From contig NZ_CP037952.1 of assembly GCF_004358345.1 (NCBI RefSeq), forward strand, positions 4,774,001 through 4,838,000: DNA of 64,000 bases, read 5' to 3'. The DNA comes from Parashewanella spongiae (GTDB lineage Bacteria; Pseudomonadota; Gammaproteobacteria; Enterobacterales; Shewanellaceae). Both the position numbers and the translations under genes were made by a program. How positions within the stretch are numbered: the first letter of the stretch is position 1; the number at the start of each line of letters is the position of its first letter. Of the stretch, positions 55,952-64,000 are shown piece by piece. The notes under the pieces are model-generated. The model made no database searches and was not told the DNA's origin. It worked only from the letters and a program-made list of their open reading frames with translations.

Positions 55952-56345
55952 CAAACACCGCCTTTAATTTTTCTTGATCTTTTACTAATTGTAGAACTTC
56001 ACGATTCATTTGCTTTATTGTTTGCTCTATTTCTTCTATTTCCTGCCCGATAGAAATCACGTTTTCAGCCAGTTTTCTTTCATCTTGATAACATTTAGCC
56101 AGTTTTATTTTAAATTTAGTCAGTTTGTTTTGGCTTAACGATTCTGTTGGCAAATCTAGCTGTTTGATATAGCGAATCACTTCTAGACGTTCATCAATGG
56201 TCTGTTGCTTTTTGTCACTCAGTTGGGCCGATTGCTTTTTCGTTTGACTGATTTTTCGGCGCAGCTTATCTTCTTTTTTGGAGCGGATCTCAAGAATTCT
56301 TAGCAGCATCTCTTTGTCATTTGGGTCAAATTCACCTTGTTTCAT
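55944..56345 (-). CDS. sctO: T3SS stalk protein SctO (SsaO/YscO-like)
   Basis: 133 residues from the ATG at 56345, nearly all coiled coil, like FliJ/YscO stalks that sit in the SctN hexamer and connect it to SctV. An in-frame TTG six codons earlier is possible. Charged heptads run from about residue 12 to 125. It lies between sctN (52 bases upstream) and sctP (overlap). Confidence 0.75.
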   Translation of the reverse strand: MKQGEFDPNDKEMLLRILEIRSKKEDKLRRKISQTKKQSAQLSDKKQQTIDERLEVIRYIKQLDLPTESLSQNKLTKFKIKLAKCYQDERKLAENVISIGQEIEEIEQTIKQMNREVLQLVKDQEKLKAVFDE

Positions 56346-56396
56346 ATCATGCCTATAGTTCAATAACGGTGAAATGAGTTATTGATGCGAAGTTCA

Positions 56397-57737
56397 TCAA
56401 AAATTTCCAAAGGTAACTGAATTTAATTGAATTTGTGTATCTTCGTAAGCGCTATATTCATCCGTTGTTTGGCGCAAAAATTGTTGAATCGCCGGGTAAC
56501 GCTCAATCGCTTCATCGGTTTCTTCATCTTGTCCAGTTTCGTATTCGCCGACTCGGATAAGCAGTTGAACGTCTTCATAACTTGCTAGCATTTTTCTGAG
56601 TTTTGCCGCTTGCATTTGCTGCTCTTTAGGCACAATTTGATCCATCACTCGGCTCACACTAGCATTAATATCGATGGCGGGATATTGCCCTGCACCGGCT
56701 AGCTTTCTGGATAAAATAATATGTCCATCCAAAAGTGAGCGAACCTCATCCGCAATAGGTTCATTCATATCATCCCCTTCAACCAGTACCGAATATATCC
56801 CAGTAATACTTCCTACTGCTGCTGGTCCAGCCCGTTCAACTAAAGATGATAATTTAACAAAAACACTCGGAGGAAAACCGTTTGAAACCGCAGGCTCTCC
56901 TGCTGCTAATCCAATTTCTCTTGCACTGCGAGCAAAACGCGTCAATGAATCCACCATCAGCAACACGTTTTTACCTTTATCTCTAAAATACTCTGCGATT
57001 GTTGTTGCTGTTATTGTTGCTTTCATACGTTCGAGTGGCGGCCTGTCAGAAGTTGACACAACCATTACCGTGCGCTTTTTAGCTTCTGGAGTTAAGTTAT
57101 ATTCCAGAAACTCTTTCACTTCACGACCACGCTCCCCCACCAAAGCCAACACAATGACTTCTGCATCACATTTAGAAGCAATCATCCCAAGCAATGTACT
57201 TTTTCCTCCTCCCGCAGCGGCGAATATGCCCACTCGTTGCCCAACTCCGCAAGTCAAAACACTGTCAATTGCTTTTATCCCCAAAGGCAAAATATCTTTG
57301 ATTAAACTTCTACTTAAAGGGTTTGGGGCAGAACCTTGGTTCAACCTCACTTCAGAAGTTACTAAGTCACCTTCGTCAATCGGTCGACCCAATCCATCAA
57401 GCACACGGCCTAAAAGTCCATCTCCAAGCGCAATTTCATGACCATGTCCCAACAGCTCGACATCTTCACCAGTTTGCAACCCTGTTGTACTATCAAAAGG
57501 AGACAAAAGTGCCTCATCACCATTTACACCTATAACTTCAGCTTTTAATTTCCCAGCTATTAAGCAAAGATCCCCTTGATGTGCACCTGTTAATGAAGAA
57601 CGTACAAGTGTCGCGCCGACTTCCTTAATGCGTCCAAAAAAACGAACCGATGGAATCGATTTTTGAACATCAAACGGATTCAAAAATAACTGTTCAGATA
57701 GTTCTTCCACAATTTCATTTACTTCTGGCAACTTCAT
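56397..57737 (-). CDS. sctN: T3SS ATPase SctN
   Basis: 446 residues. F1/FliI-type ATPase that unfolds and strips chaperones from export substrates. Walker A AAAGGGKST (173-181), Walker B LLMVDSLTRFARSAREI, catalytic Glu in GERGREVKEF, and the arginine-finger region near the C-terminal domain. The hexamer docks below SctV. Starts 16 bases after the sctV stop. Confidence 0.96.
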   Translation of the reverse strand: MKLPEVNEIVEELSEQLFLNPFDVQKSIPSVRFFGRIKEVGATLVRSSLTGAHQGDLCLIAGKLKAEVIGVNGDEALLSPFDSTTGLQTGEDVELLGHGHEIALGDGLLGRVLDGLGRPIDEGDLVTSEVRLNQGSAPNPLSRSLIKDILPLGIKAIDSVLTCGVGQRVGIFAAAGGGKSTLLGMIASKCDAEVIVLALVGERGREVKEFLEYNLTPEAKKRTVMVVSTSDRPPLERMKATITATTIAEYFRDKGKNVLLMVDSLTRFARSAREIGLAAGEPAVSNGFPPSVFVKLSSLVERAGPAAVGSITGIYSVLVEGDDMNEPIADEVRSLLDGHIILSRKLAGAGQYPAIDINASVSRVMDQIVPKEQQMQAAKLRKMLASYEDVQLLIRVGEYETGQDEETDEAIERYPAIQQFLRQTTDEYSAYEDTQIQLNSVTFGNF

Positions 57738-57753
57738 TATTCAACCTTAGCAA

Positions 57754-59808
57754 CTAACTATTCATGGCGTTATCAAGCGCATCACCCACAAGATCCACGT
57801 GGTCAATGACCTTTATTTCTACGTCATCACCCAGTTCTTGATACGACAACACTGCAGTAGTAAATAGTTCTCGCTCGACAATTTTTCTTAAGTAACGTCT
57901 TACATCAAGCGAAGTTAATAATGCACAATGTTGATTTGGAGGCAGTAACTCTTTTATTGCTGTTAAAATAATGTGTGTTTGTGCGGTATTAAGAACTGAA
58001 TATGATCCAGCCGTTGACTGCCTAATTGACTCCCTAATTAAATTCTCAATTCCTTCACCAACCATAAGCACAGCAATCCAGCCTTGAGGAGTCGCAAACT
58101 TTCGACGAATATGTCTCCTTAACGAGATACGCACATACTCAGTCAGCATAATAATGTCTTTCTCTTTAGGTACCCACTCAACGAGTGTTTCAAAAATTGT
58201 TCGCAAATCTCGAATGGATATACCTTCTTCAACTAACCGTTGCAGTATTTCAGCGACTTTACCGACTGAGAGTAATCGCTGTAATTCTCTAATAAGTTCA
58301 CCATACTTACCTTCCATGGCATCCATTAAATATCGAGTTTCTTGGACCCCTATAAATTCACCAATAAATCGATCTACAACGATATTTATCAGGTGAGTAG
58401 GAATCGCTTCACCTTCTACCACTGAAAAACCTTGAGCTCTTACTGCACTAATTTCTGACTTTTTGATCCAATGTAAACTTTGTCCATTAAAGCTCATTAC
58501 TTCTTCACGAGTCGTAATGGTAGGAAATGGAACATCTAACAGAGCTTCTTCGGGATCTAACTGCAACTGCAACACAGACTCTTGATAAAGATGAATATCA
58601 CACTGACCGGACTCACTTTTGTTCACTACCTGCAATTGTATTTCAGGCAAAGGAACACCCAACTTTTCGAATAAAGACCAACGTAGCCGATGTAATGCTT
58701 CTTTCATGCCTTGGTGAGGGGAATCAGAACTTAAATAAAGGGTTAAGGGGACTGCGCCTGGCTGCATATTCGCATCATCACTGGCTTCTTCACTGCCAGC
58801 TTCGGAAAAGGCTTGATCGTCTGTGCTATCACTTTTCTTCTGCAATCGACCAAGCCACCAAGTGCACAAGAAGATAATGGTGCCAATCGAACCAAAAACC
58901 CACCAAGGAAAACCTGGTATAATCGCAAAGGTTACCATGACCAAACCAGCCATTTGTAAAGATGACGGCTGCTTTGAAACTTGGACAACCACTTCTTTAC
59001 CTAAATTCTGCCTTTGCTCACCTGGTACTCGAGTGACAATTAAACCCGCGGTAAGTGAGATCAGCAGTGAAGGAATTTGCGCAATTAAGCCATCACCAAC
59101 AGAAAGCACAGCATAGGTATCTAATGCTTCTGATGCAGACATCTTATGTTGCATCACCCCCACCGCAATACCACCAATAATATTCGTTAAGATGACAATA
59201 ATACTCGCTATCGCATCACCTTTAACAAACTTCATTGCACCATCCATAGCACCGTATAACTGACTTTCTTTTTGTACTTTTGAACGTAATTTTTTAGCTT
59301 CTTTTGCATCAATAACACCAGCACGCATATCACCATCGATACTCATTTGCTTGCCTGGCATTCCATCAAGTGAAAATCGAGCACTTACCTCAGCAACACG
59401 TTCTGAACCTTTAGTAATAACGATAAACTGAACGATGGTAATAATAGAAAAGATAATAATACCAACAGCCAAATTTCCACCAACAACGAAGTTACCAAAA
59501 GTGTAAACAATGTCACCAGCGTCGTGCTGCAGTAAAATCAAACGACTAGTACTAATGGTTAATGCTAATCGATACAGTGTAGTAATAAGCAAAACGGAAG
59601 GAAACACTGAGAACTCAAGAGGATCTCGAATGTAAATTGCAATCATGAGCAACACAATTGATAGCGCTAAGTTAATTGCAATAAGGACATCAACGAGAGG
59701 TGTTGGTAACGGTATAATCATCATGAAAACCGCCACCATGAGCATAACCGCTAAAATAATATCATGCCTTCCAGCCGCTTTATTCAACCATTCAGATATA
59801 GAAATCAA
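57754..59808 (-). CDS. sctV: T3SS export gate protein SctV (SsaV-like)
   Basis: 684 residues from a TTG at 59808, close to the 681 of SsaV. Eight membrane segments (about 20-330) are followed by the cytoplasmic nonameric domain. The FHIPEP-type region includes FPSVLLITTLYRLALTIS, VVGGNLAVGIIIF and RFSLDGMPGKQMSIDGDMRAG, almost as in SPI-2. The start is set by a strong GGAGGT five bases before TTG; the frame is open for 59 more codons, but these overlap the upstream gene and lack similarity. The stop of the upstream gene overlaps the TTG (TTGA), indicating coupling. Confidence 0.95.
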   Translation of the reverse strand: MISISEWLNKAAGRHDIILAVMLMVAVFMMIIPLPTPLVDVLIAINLALSIVLLMIAIYIRDPLEFSVFPSVLLITTLYRLALTISTSRLILLQHDAGDIVYTFGNFVVGGNLAVGIIIFSIITIVQFIVITKGSERVAEVSARFSLDGMPGKQMSIDGDMRAGVIDAKEAKKLRSKVQKESQLYGAMDGAMKFVKGDAIASIIVILTNIIGGIAVGVMQHKMSASEALDTYAVLSVGDGLIAQIPSLLISLTAGLIVTRVPGEQRQNLGKEVVVQVSKQPSSLQMAGLVMVTFAIIPGFPWWVFGSIGTIIFLCTWWLGRLQKKSDSTDDQAFSEAGSEEASDDANMQPGAVPLTLYLSSDSPHQGMKEALHRLRWSLFEKLGVPLPEIQLQVVNKSESGQCDIHLYQESVLQLQLDPEEALLDVPFPTITTREEVMSFNGQSLHWIKKSEISAVRAQGFSVVEGEAIPTHLINIVVDRFIGEFIGVQETRYLMDAMEGKYGELIRELQRLLSVGKVAEILQRLVEEGISIRDLRTIFETLVEWVPKEKDIIMLTEYVRISLRRHIRRKFATPQGWIAVLMVGEGIENLIRESIRQSTAGSYSVLNTAQTHIILTAIKELLPPNQHCALLTSLDVRRYLRKIVERELFTTAVLSYQELGDDVEIKVIDHVDLVGDALDNAMNS

Positions 59809-60167
59809 ACGAGACCTCCATGATCTACTTTGCTCAAGAACTGCTGCTGTAATAGGAGCATTTGATACCAATTTCGTCCTTCTGAATTCGATGGACACAA
59901 ACAGCTGATCATCATTTTTTGTTTTATCAAAAATAACCTCTGTGGAACACCTAAGAAAGCTTGAGGGTGCCAACGTGTAAGCCATATATTAAGATCTTGT
60001 ACTTGGGTATCTAATAACCAAGACGTCATCAATAGCCTCTGATCCTTAATTTCTAGCATCAAACCGTATGGAACCCAGTGATATTCCATCTGATCTTCCA
60101 ATGACACTGGCCAACGGTTTAACAAATGAAACAACTCTTCTAGATTTCTTGACGACTGCAAATCCAT
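59805..60167 (-). CDS. ssaM: SsaM-like T3SS gatekeeper partner
   Basis: 120 residues. It matches SPI-2 SsaM in length, place (between sctW and sctV) and pattern: WHPQAFLGVPQRLFLI, then MMISCLCPSN with a Trp and a C-terminal Gln-x2-FL. SsaM acts with SpiC and SsaL to hold back effectors until translocators are out. This small, fast-evolving gene ties the system to the SPI-2 family (Ssa-Esc) more firmly than the conserved core genes do. About 227 bases without a gene separate it from sctW; that AT-rich stretch may contain an internal promoter. Confidence 0.8.
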   Translation of the reverse strand: MDLQSSRNLEELFHLLNRWPVSLEDQMEYHWVPYGLMLEIKDQRLLMTSWLLDTQVQDLNIWLTRWHPQAFLGVPQRLFLIKQKMMISCLCPSNSEGRNWYQMLLLQQQFLSKVDHGGLV

Positions 60168-60394
60168 CTTATCGGCCTACTTAATTACTCAAGCAATAAA
60201 TACAAAATGTTCGTATGTTTTATGTAAAACAATTCATTAATAACCCTCTACCCTAAATAAGCTTAGGAGCAATATAAAAAAACGATAAATAAATCTTAAA
60301 ATAAATCTTAAATATCTGTGTTTATTTTATATTTTGGATTAGCTATAAAATAAATATGACTCGAAATGAATACTAAATTTTGCGAAAGAAAAGA

Positions 60395-61414
60395 CTATTC
60401 GTCTTCACACCATTGATCGAGAAGATCCATCATTGATTCAGCAATATGCTCTTGCTGCTCTGGATCACGAAAACACTTATGTGGTAACTGGAGAAGCAGA
60501 TCTCGCCATCTCCTTAAAAAGCCAATTTTTTTGTCTTCTGCGAGTGACAAGCTATTAATTCGTTCTTCAAGCCACTCTGCATAAACCCAAGATTGCTCTA
60601 CAAGTTCTAAAGTTACAGTAAGAACGCTTGAATCTTCAGCCTGACAAGATCTCGCCAATAACGTGCAATAATCCTCAATACTCATAAAAATAAGCAAACG
60701 CCTAAGATCGTCAATCACTGAAATCAGTTTGACCATGTCCGCGCTCGTATCATTATCATTGAGCGAATTTGATAACGCTCTTAATAACACTTTTATACGC
60801 TTACGCCTTTCAGGCATATCTTTTAATAAGCTAAACCATTTCGCTAATCCGTTTTCCCCATGTGTTGCTCTTTGATACAAGTTTTTAAGCGAATCTAAGC
60901 CTGATTGGTCAAGAGGTAAATCTTCCATTGCAGCGATTAGTGCAAGCTCGGAGCCTTCTTCAGCCAGCATTTCTTGCAACATTTTTCGGAGTTTTTTAAG
61001 CACTTCTTCACTTAAACCACCAGACCCAATAATGCTGGCTAATAGCATCATCACATTACCAGTATCTAAGTTCATTTGACCTATTTGGGACATTATTGCA
61101 TCGGCATCGCCTAAGCTTGCTAATTCACCAGCAAGTTTAGACATTTCAGCCCCTTGCTTACCTTCTATAGTCGCAACAAGCTCCTCAAGATCCGTAACTC
61201 TTGCTTCATCTTGATTATCTTTACTGAGTGTTTTTTTGAATTTACTCGCGACAAGACCAATATCTTCGAACGCTTGCTCCATTGATTCAGCTTCGATATT
61301 AAATTCTTCAATTGCTAGTGACGATGAAGTGTGAGCAGGTTGTACCTGTCCATTAACTGATTTTAAGTTAACTTCTGTATTAAAGTTTACAGCATTTGCA
61401 TTATCCACTCGCAT
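60395..61414 (-). CDS. sctW: T3SS gatekeeper SctW (SsaL/YopN-TyeA-like)
   Basis: 339 residues, the length of SsaL. HrpJ-type domain at about 45-200 (FEDIGLVASKFKKTL, then a helical repeat) and a TyeA-like C-terminal domain (about 255-335). SctW controls the order of translocator and effector release. ATG at 61414, 40 bases after the sctL stop. Confidence 0.85.
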   Translation of the reverse strand: MRVDNANAVNFNTEVNLKSVNGQVQPAHTSSSLAIEEFNIEAESMEQAFEDIGLVASKFKKTLSKDNQDEARVTDLEELVATIEGKQGAEMSKLAGELASLGDADAIMSQIGQMNLDTGNVMMLLASIIGSGGLSEEVLKKLRKMLQEMLAEEGSELALIAAMEDLPLDQSGLDSLKNLYQRATHGENGLAKWFSLLKDMPERRKRIKVLLRALSNSLNDNDTSADMVKLISVIDDLRRLLIFMSIEDYCTLLARSCQAEDSSVLTVTLELVEQSWVYAEWLEERINSLSLAEDKKIGFLRRWRDLLLQLPHKCFRDPEQQEHIAESMMDLLDQWCEDE

Positions 61415-61454
61415 AACCAGTACCCTTTCTATTTTTTAAGAACACTCGTTTTAT

Positions 61455-62264
61455 TTATTGTTCAGAAATTTCGATACCTTCAGCTTCATTATCTCCTTGA
61501 TCCAACTCATTTTCATATTCGTACTCAGAATTGAATGAATAATCTACTTCAACAACTGGCTCTGATTGATCCACATTGGCATCAATAGCTTCGTTTTTTA
61601 GTTCTGATATTTCGTCAACATCTGTAGATTTATTCGAGACAAACGCATTGATAATAAGATCTAAATGCTCAAATAACTTTATGTGTGCAGATAACGCGTT
61701 CGAACGCAATTCAGCATCTCCAGAGTCAAGCGAAGAGTCAATTTTGACCTCAAACTTATCATTAAACTCTCTAGAAACGCTCTCGAAATCCTCTTCTGAA
61801 ACCATCAAACAAATTTCACCATCACCTAGGTTATTGATTACTTCTTCTGATAATCGCTCAGCAACCAGAGGACCAATTTCTACTTCCTGAGACCAAGATC
61901 GAATTACATTGCCTATTTGCTGTGATATTTTTGGTTTTAATTCTTGAAGCACTGCTTTGGTAAACGATGCTTCGTCTTTAACCCAATCTACTGCATCTTG
62001 GATAGCTACAGCCTGAGCTTCAGCATGCCATTGCAACATTTTTGCATCCGCTTCTTTCTTAGCTTCCTCAATAATATCTTGAGCCTGCTCACGAGCATCC
62101 TCCCTTTGTTGATGAGCAGCCTTTAGCGAGAGCTGAATTCTTTGTTTAACTTTCTGCTCCATATCTATTAATTGAGCTGAAGCTGCCAATTGAGTCTCTG
62201 AAACAAAGTCATCGCCATCTCTCTCTATTTCGCATTGCAAAATTTCTATATTAAATGGATTCAT
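61455..62264 (-). CDS. sctL: T3SS stator protein SctL
   Basis: 269 residues from the ATG at 62264, which overlaps the sctK stop by four bases (ATGA). An upstream in-frame start (nine codons) would increase the overlap to 31. A long coiled coil (about 35-90, AHQQREDAREQAQDIIEEAKK region) precedes the FliH/HrpE-like domain (about 95-205). SctL joins SctN to the SctQ-SctK platform. The last 60 residues are very acidic, an extension not seen in SsaK. Confidence 0.85.
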   Translation of the reverse strand: MNPFNIEILQCEIERDGDDFVSETQLAASAQLIDMEQKVKQRIQLSLKAAHQQREDAREQAQDIIEEAKKEADAKMLQWHAEAQAVAIQDAVDWVKDEASFTKAVLQELKPKISQQIGNVIRSWSQEVEIGPLVAERLSEEVINNLGDGEICLMVSEEDFESVSREFNDKFEVKIDSSLDSGDAELRSNALSAHIKLFEHLDLIINAFVSNKSTDVDEISELKNEAIDANVDQSEPVVEVDYSFNSEYEYENELDQGDNEAEGIEISEQ

Positions 62265-62914
62265 AACAAGCGCTCCAGCCTTAGCAGCCAACGCTTTAAA
62301 TTTATTACTGTTATGGAGTTCTGATATTTATCTAAATTGACTTCATCTGCGTCATTAACTGAAATAGGTAATGTCATTGCTAACGCTCTCCATATTTGAT
62401 CGTCTTCCATCTCTTTAGTCAGCAATAATAAGCCGATGACTTGAGCATTAATAATGAGTTTGTCTGCCGAAATAGTATCTAATGACTCGCTTTGCTCTGC
62501 CGTAGGCCTTTGAGGCCACAATGCCCATGCTTGTTGGATTTGGTCATCTGTTAGTACATCAGCTAATGCTATTCTGTACTCTTTCAAAGACAAATACTCT
62601 GGACAATTCAGACAGAAAATCCCTAGAATAGTCACTAAACTCGGTAAACGTTCCTTTAAGCTAAACAGTAATTCATCGTTTTCAGACAATTTATTAGGCA
62701 GGGGCTTATCCACTATCCCCATTCTTTTAACTATCAGCGTTTCAATTCGCTCATTCAGAGTCGGACTTCGATGAAAAACCGATTTCCATTGCTGTAACCC
62801 TAATTTTTTCCACCAACTTGGATGCATTTGTTCTGCTGGATGCCAAACAAATTCGTAGTACTGCCTAAGTTCAGATTTCTCACCTGACTCTGTTGAAAAA
62901 AAATCAGAACTCAT
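62261..62914 (-). CDS. sctK: T3SS sorting-platform adaptor SctK
   Basis: 217 residues. Position between sctJ and sctL matches the SctK slot of SPI-2. The N-terminal part has YEFVWHPAEQMHPSWW, a tryptophan-rich start seen in SctK/YscK proteins, followed by helices to RWLLRLERLL. SctK is a poorly conserved link between the inner-membrane ring and SctQ. Assignment is by context plus this weak pattern. Confidence 0.7.
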   Translation of the reverse strand: MSSDFFSTESGEKSELRQYYEFVWHPAEQMHPSWWKKLGLQQWKSVFHRSPTLNERIETLIVKRMGIVDKPLPNKLSENDELLFSLKERLPSLVTILGIFCLNCPEYLSLKEYRIALADVLTDDQIQQAWALWPQRPTAEQSESLDTISADKLIINAQVIGLLLLTKEMEDDQIWRALAMTLPISVNDADEVNLDKYQNSITVINLKRWLLRLERLL

Positions 62915-62951
62915 AATGCCCCCAATTAGGCCATACCCAAGTTATTTTTTA

Positions 62952-63674
62952 TCATTTTCTTCTTAGCCAAAAGAACCCAAACATACAGAGTAATAACAAC
63001 ATCCCTAACCCAATAACTATAGGCACTTTATTGTACTCAATCTTGGCAATGAGTTTAGCCCATTCATTGTCGTTCTTTACTGGCGGAGCTGATTGGTAAC
63101 CATAATTTGCTGCCTGTATAAAGAGTGTAATTCGATCATAGGAAAGCCCTGGCACTGCATTTTGAATCAAACTTTTTATTTGATTCTCTTGGGTAGTCAA
63201 ATTCGCTTGGGGTGAATATTTAATATAAACAGACGCGGACTTTTCTTCTTTCACTTGAAATTCATCTGATTGAGTAGACTCGGCGATTGACACTCTCGCA
63301 CTGATAACCCCTTCTAGATTTGATAAAGTACGCTCTAACTGCTGCTCTTTAAGATAACTAATTTTTGCATCTTCTTGGGCTGGTGATGTAACTAGCTGCC
63401 CTGAAGGAAATAGATCCTCAATACTCATGTATTTAGGTTTTGGAAATCCATTCTGCCTCAATAATGCAACGGCATTGATAAATTTGTTTTCATCAATCAT
63501 GAGTGTAGCCATACCTGTTTTAGGATCGATATCATTGCTTGCATCAATGTTATTTAACCTAAGCAATGCAACCATGTGATTCGCTTCATCTTGAGGTAGG
63601 TCACGATAAAGCTCGACTTTACAAGCCGTAAGTAACAGCAATAATATTGCCAAAATACTAAAACGAAGTTTCAT
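62952..63674 (-). CDS. sctJ: T3SS inner-membrane ring lipoprotein SctJ
   Basis: 240 residues. Lipoprotein signal with lipobox LTAC (Cys at about 18), then the YscJ ring-building motifs: LYRDLPQDEANHMVALL and VALLRQNGFPKP, the second domain with LSNLEGVISARVSIAES, and a C-terminal membrane helix (about 214-235) followed by LRRK. Forms the 24-mer inner ring with SctD. Its ATG overlaps the sctI stop codon. Confidence 0.94.
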   Translation of the reverse strand: MKLRFSILAILLLLLTACKVELYRDLPQDEANHMVALLRLNNIDASNDIDPKTGMATLMIDENKFINAVALLRQNGFPKPKYMSIEDLFPSGQLVTSPAQEDAKISYLKEQQLERTLSNLEGVISARVSIAESTQSDEFQVKEEKSASVYIKYSPQANLTTQENQIKSLIQNAVPGLSYDRITLFIQAANYGYQSAPPVKNDNEWAKLIAKIEYNKVPIVIGLGMLLLLCMFGFFWLRRK

Positions 63675-64000
63675 TGCATACTCGCCAGCTTATTAATGGA
63701 TTGTGACAATGACCCTGCAATTTTAGCTACTAGGTCTACTTCTACAACTGCTTTACTAATAGACTTTTGGCTCTCTAATATTGCAAGCGGCGACATGTTT
63801 TGACCCATTTTTTCTGCCATAGCAGGATCTGTAGGCGCCATTTTTTTAATCAAATCAGAGTCACTTCCAAGTGCAGCACTTGATGTGGCTTGAGTTAAAT
63901 CTTTATTACCAATACTTAAAAGGTTTTTAAACTTATCCACCAACTCAGTACTTACGTCATTACTTTCTTTCTTGGTGGGTGCTTGTGGAGCAACCTTTTC
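63671..64000 (-). CDS. sctI: T3SS inner rod protein SctI, 5' end beyond the window
   Basis: The frame is open to the window edge (64000), so the start is outside; the GTG at 63943 need not be used. The C-terminal LESQKSISKAVVEVDLVAKI, followed by AGSLSQSINKLASMQ, is the conserved inner-rod end that polymerises below the needle. In SPI-2 the genes for needle and outer rings come before this one, so they are expected just right of the window. Confidence 0.85.
   Translation of the reverse strand, partial: EKVAPQAPTKKESNDVSTELVDKFKNLLSIGNKDLTQATSSAALGSDSDLIKKMAPTDPAMAEKMGQNMSPLAILESQKSISKAVVEVDLVAKIAGSLSQSINKLASMQ

Noticed and set aside
56674-57441. Open frame of 255 codons on the plus strand inside sctN
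   Set aside because: It is fully antisense to the conserved ATPase gene, has low-complexity Ser/Pro-rich sequence and no family resemblance; a shadow of codon usage.
59809-59985. N-terminal extension of SctV
   Set aside because: No similarity to SctV proteins, overlaps the SsaM-like gene, and a better ribosome site marks the TTG at 59808.

Overview
The window looks like a chromosomal segment of a Shewanella-like marine gammaproteobacterium. The sequence is AT-rich. It carries orn-rsgA-psd, xerD-dsbC-recJ, srmB next to trmN6, and a single-chain acetyl-CoA carboxylase of about 1,500 residues with a LysR gene on one side and an EF-G gene on the other. As far as I recall, that last arrangement is typical of Shewanella; I could not check it by search.

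Layout. Positions 1-6.8 kb are core genes: mrcA (start cut off), a Ca/Na antiporter gene, three identical tRNA-Gly(GCC) genes with a visible promoter, orn, rsgA and psd. Positions 6.8-22.4 kb form an accessory island of orphan genes and nested mobile DNA. A group II intron of about 2.0 kb (7963-12573) has been split by an IS630-family element and an IS4-superfamily element, and it is bordered by MITE-like elements. An IS4-family element follows, then a periplasmic GEIHG-motif protein, a 625-residue orphan, transposon-end-like repeats and a 1,350-residue pentatricopeptide repeat (PPR) protein. Positions 22.4-43.2 kb are mainly core: a membrane protein, an M50 peptidase, rsmC, a PAS/degenerate-GGDEF protein, an RND efflux pair, srmB, trmN6, two brnQ paralogues, xerD, dsbC and recJ. 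This stretch is broken by group II intron, IS1 and MITE scars at 28.7-29.5 kb and a repeat element at 37.7 kb. Positions 43.3-44.9 kb hold an orphan protein with a hydrophobic hairpin and a MITE. Positions 45.0-54.5 kb hold EF-G, the carboxylase, LysR and a pyroglutamyl-peptidase-like protein. Positions 54.5-64.0 kb are a minus-strand type III secretion (T3SS) operon in SPI-2 order: sctI-J-K-L-W, ssaM-like, sctV-N-O-P-Q. It runs off the right edge. sctR/S/T/U do not follow sctQ.

The most unusual object is the PPR protein at 18122-22174. It has 11 two-motif units of about 84 residues (22 PPR motifs, plus a degenerate one before and a partial one after) and ends in an apparent SMR domain. PPR-SMR is an architecture known from plant organellar RNA-processing factors. 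In one motif of each unit, the two residues that set base choice in plant PPR proteins show only combinations N/N, N/D, S/N and S/D, all of which have readings in the plant code. Together with a T3SS in the same window and several orphan proteins without Sec signals, this suggests a sequence-specific RNA-binding protein, possibly an RNase, and possibly exported into a eukaryotic host. The fold and motif calls rest on sequence patterns; the export idea is inference.
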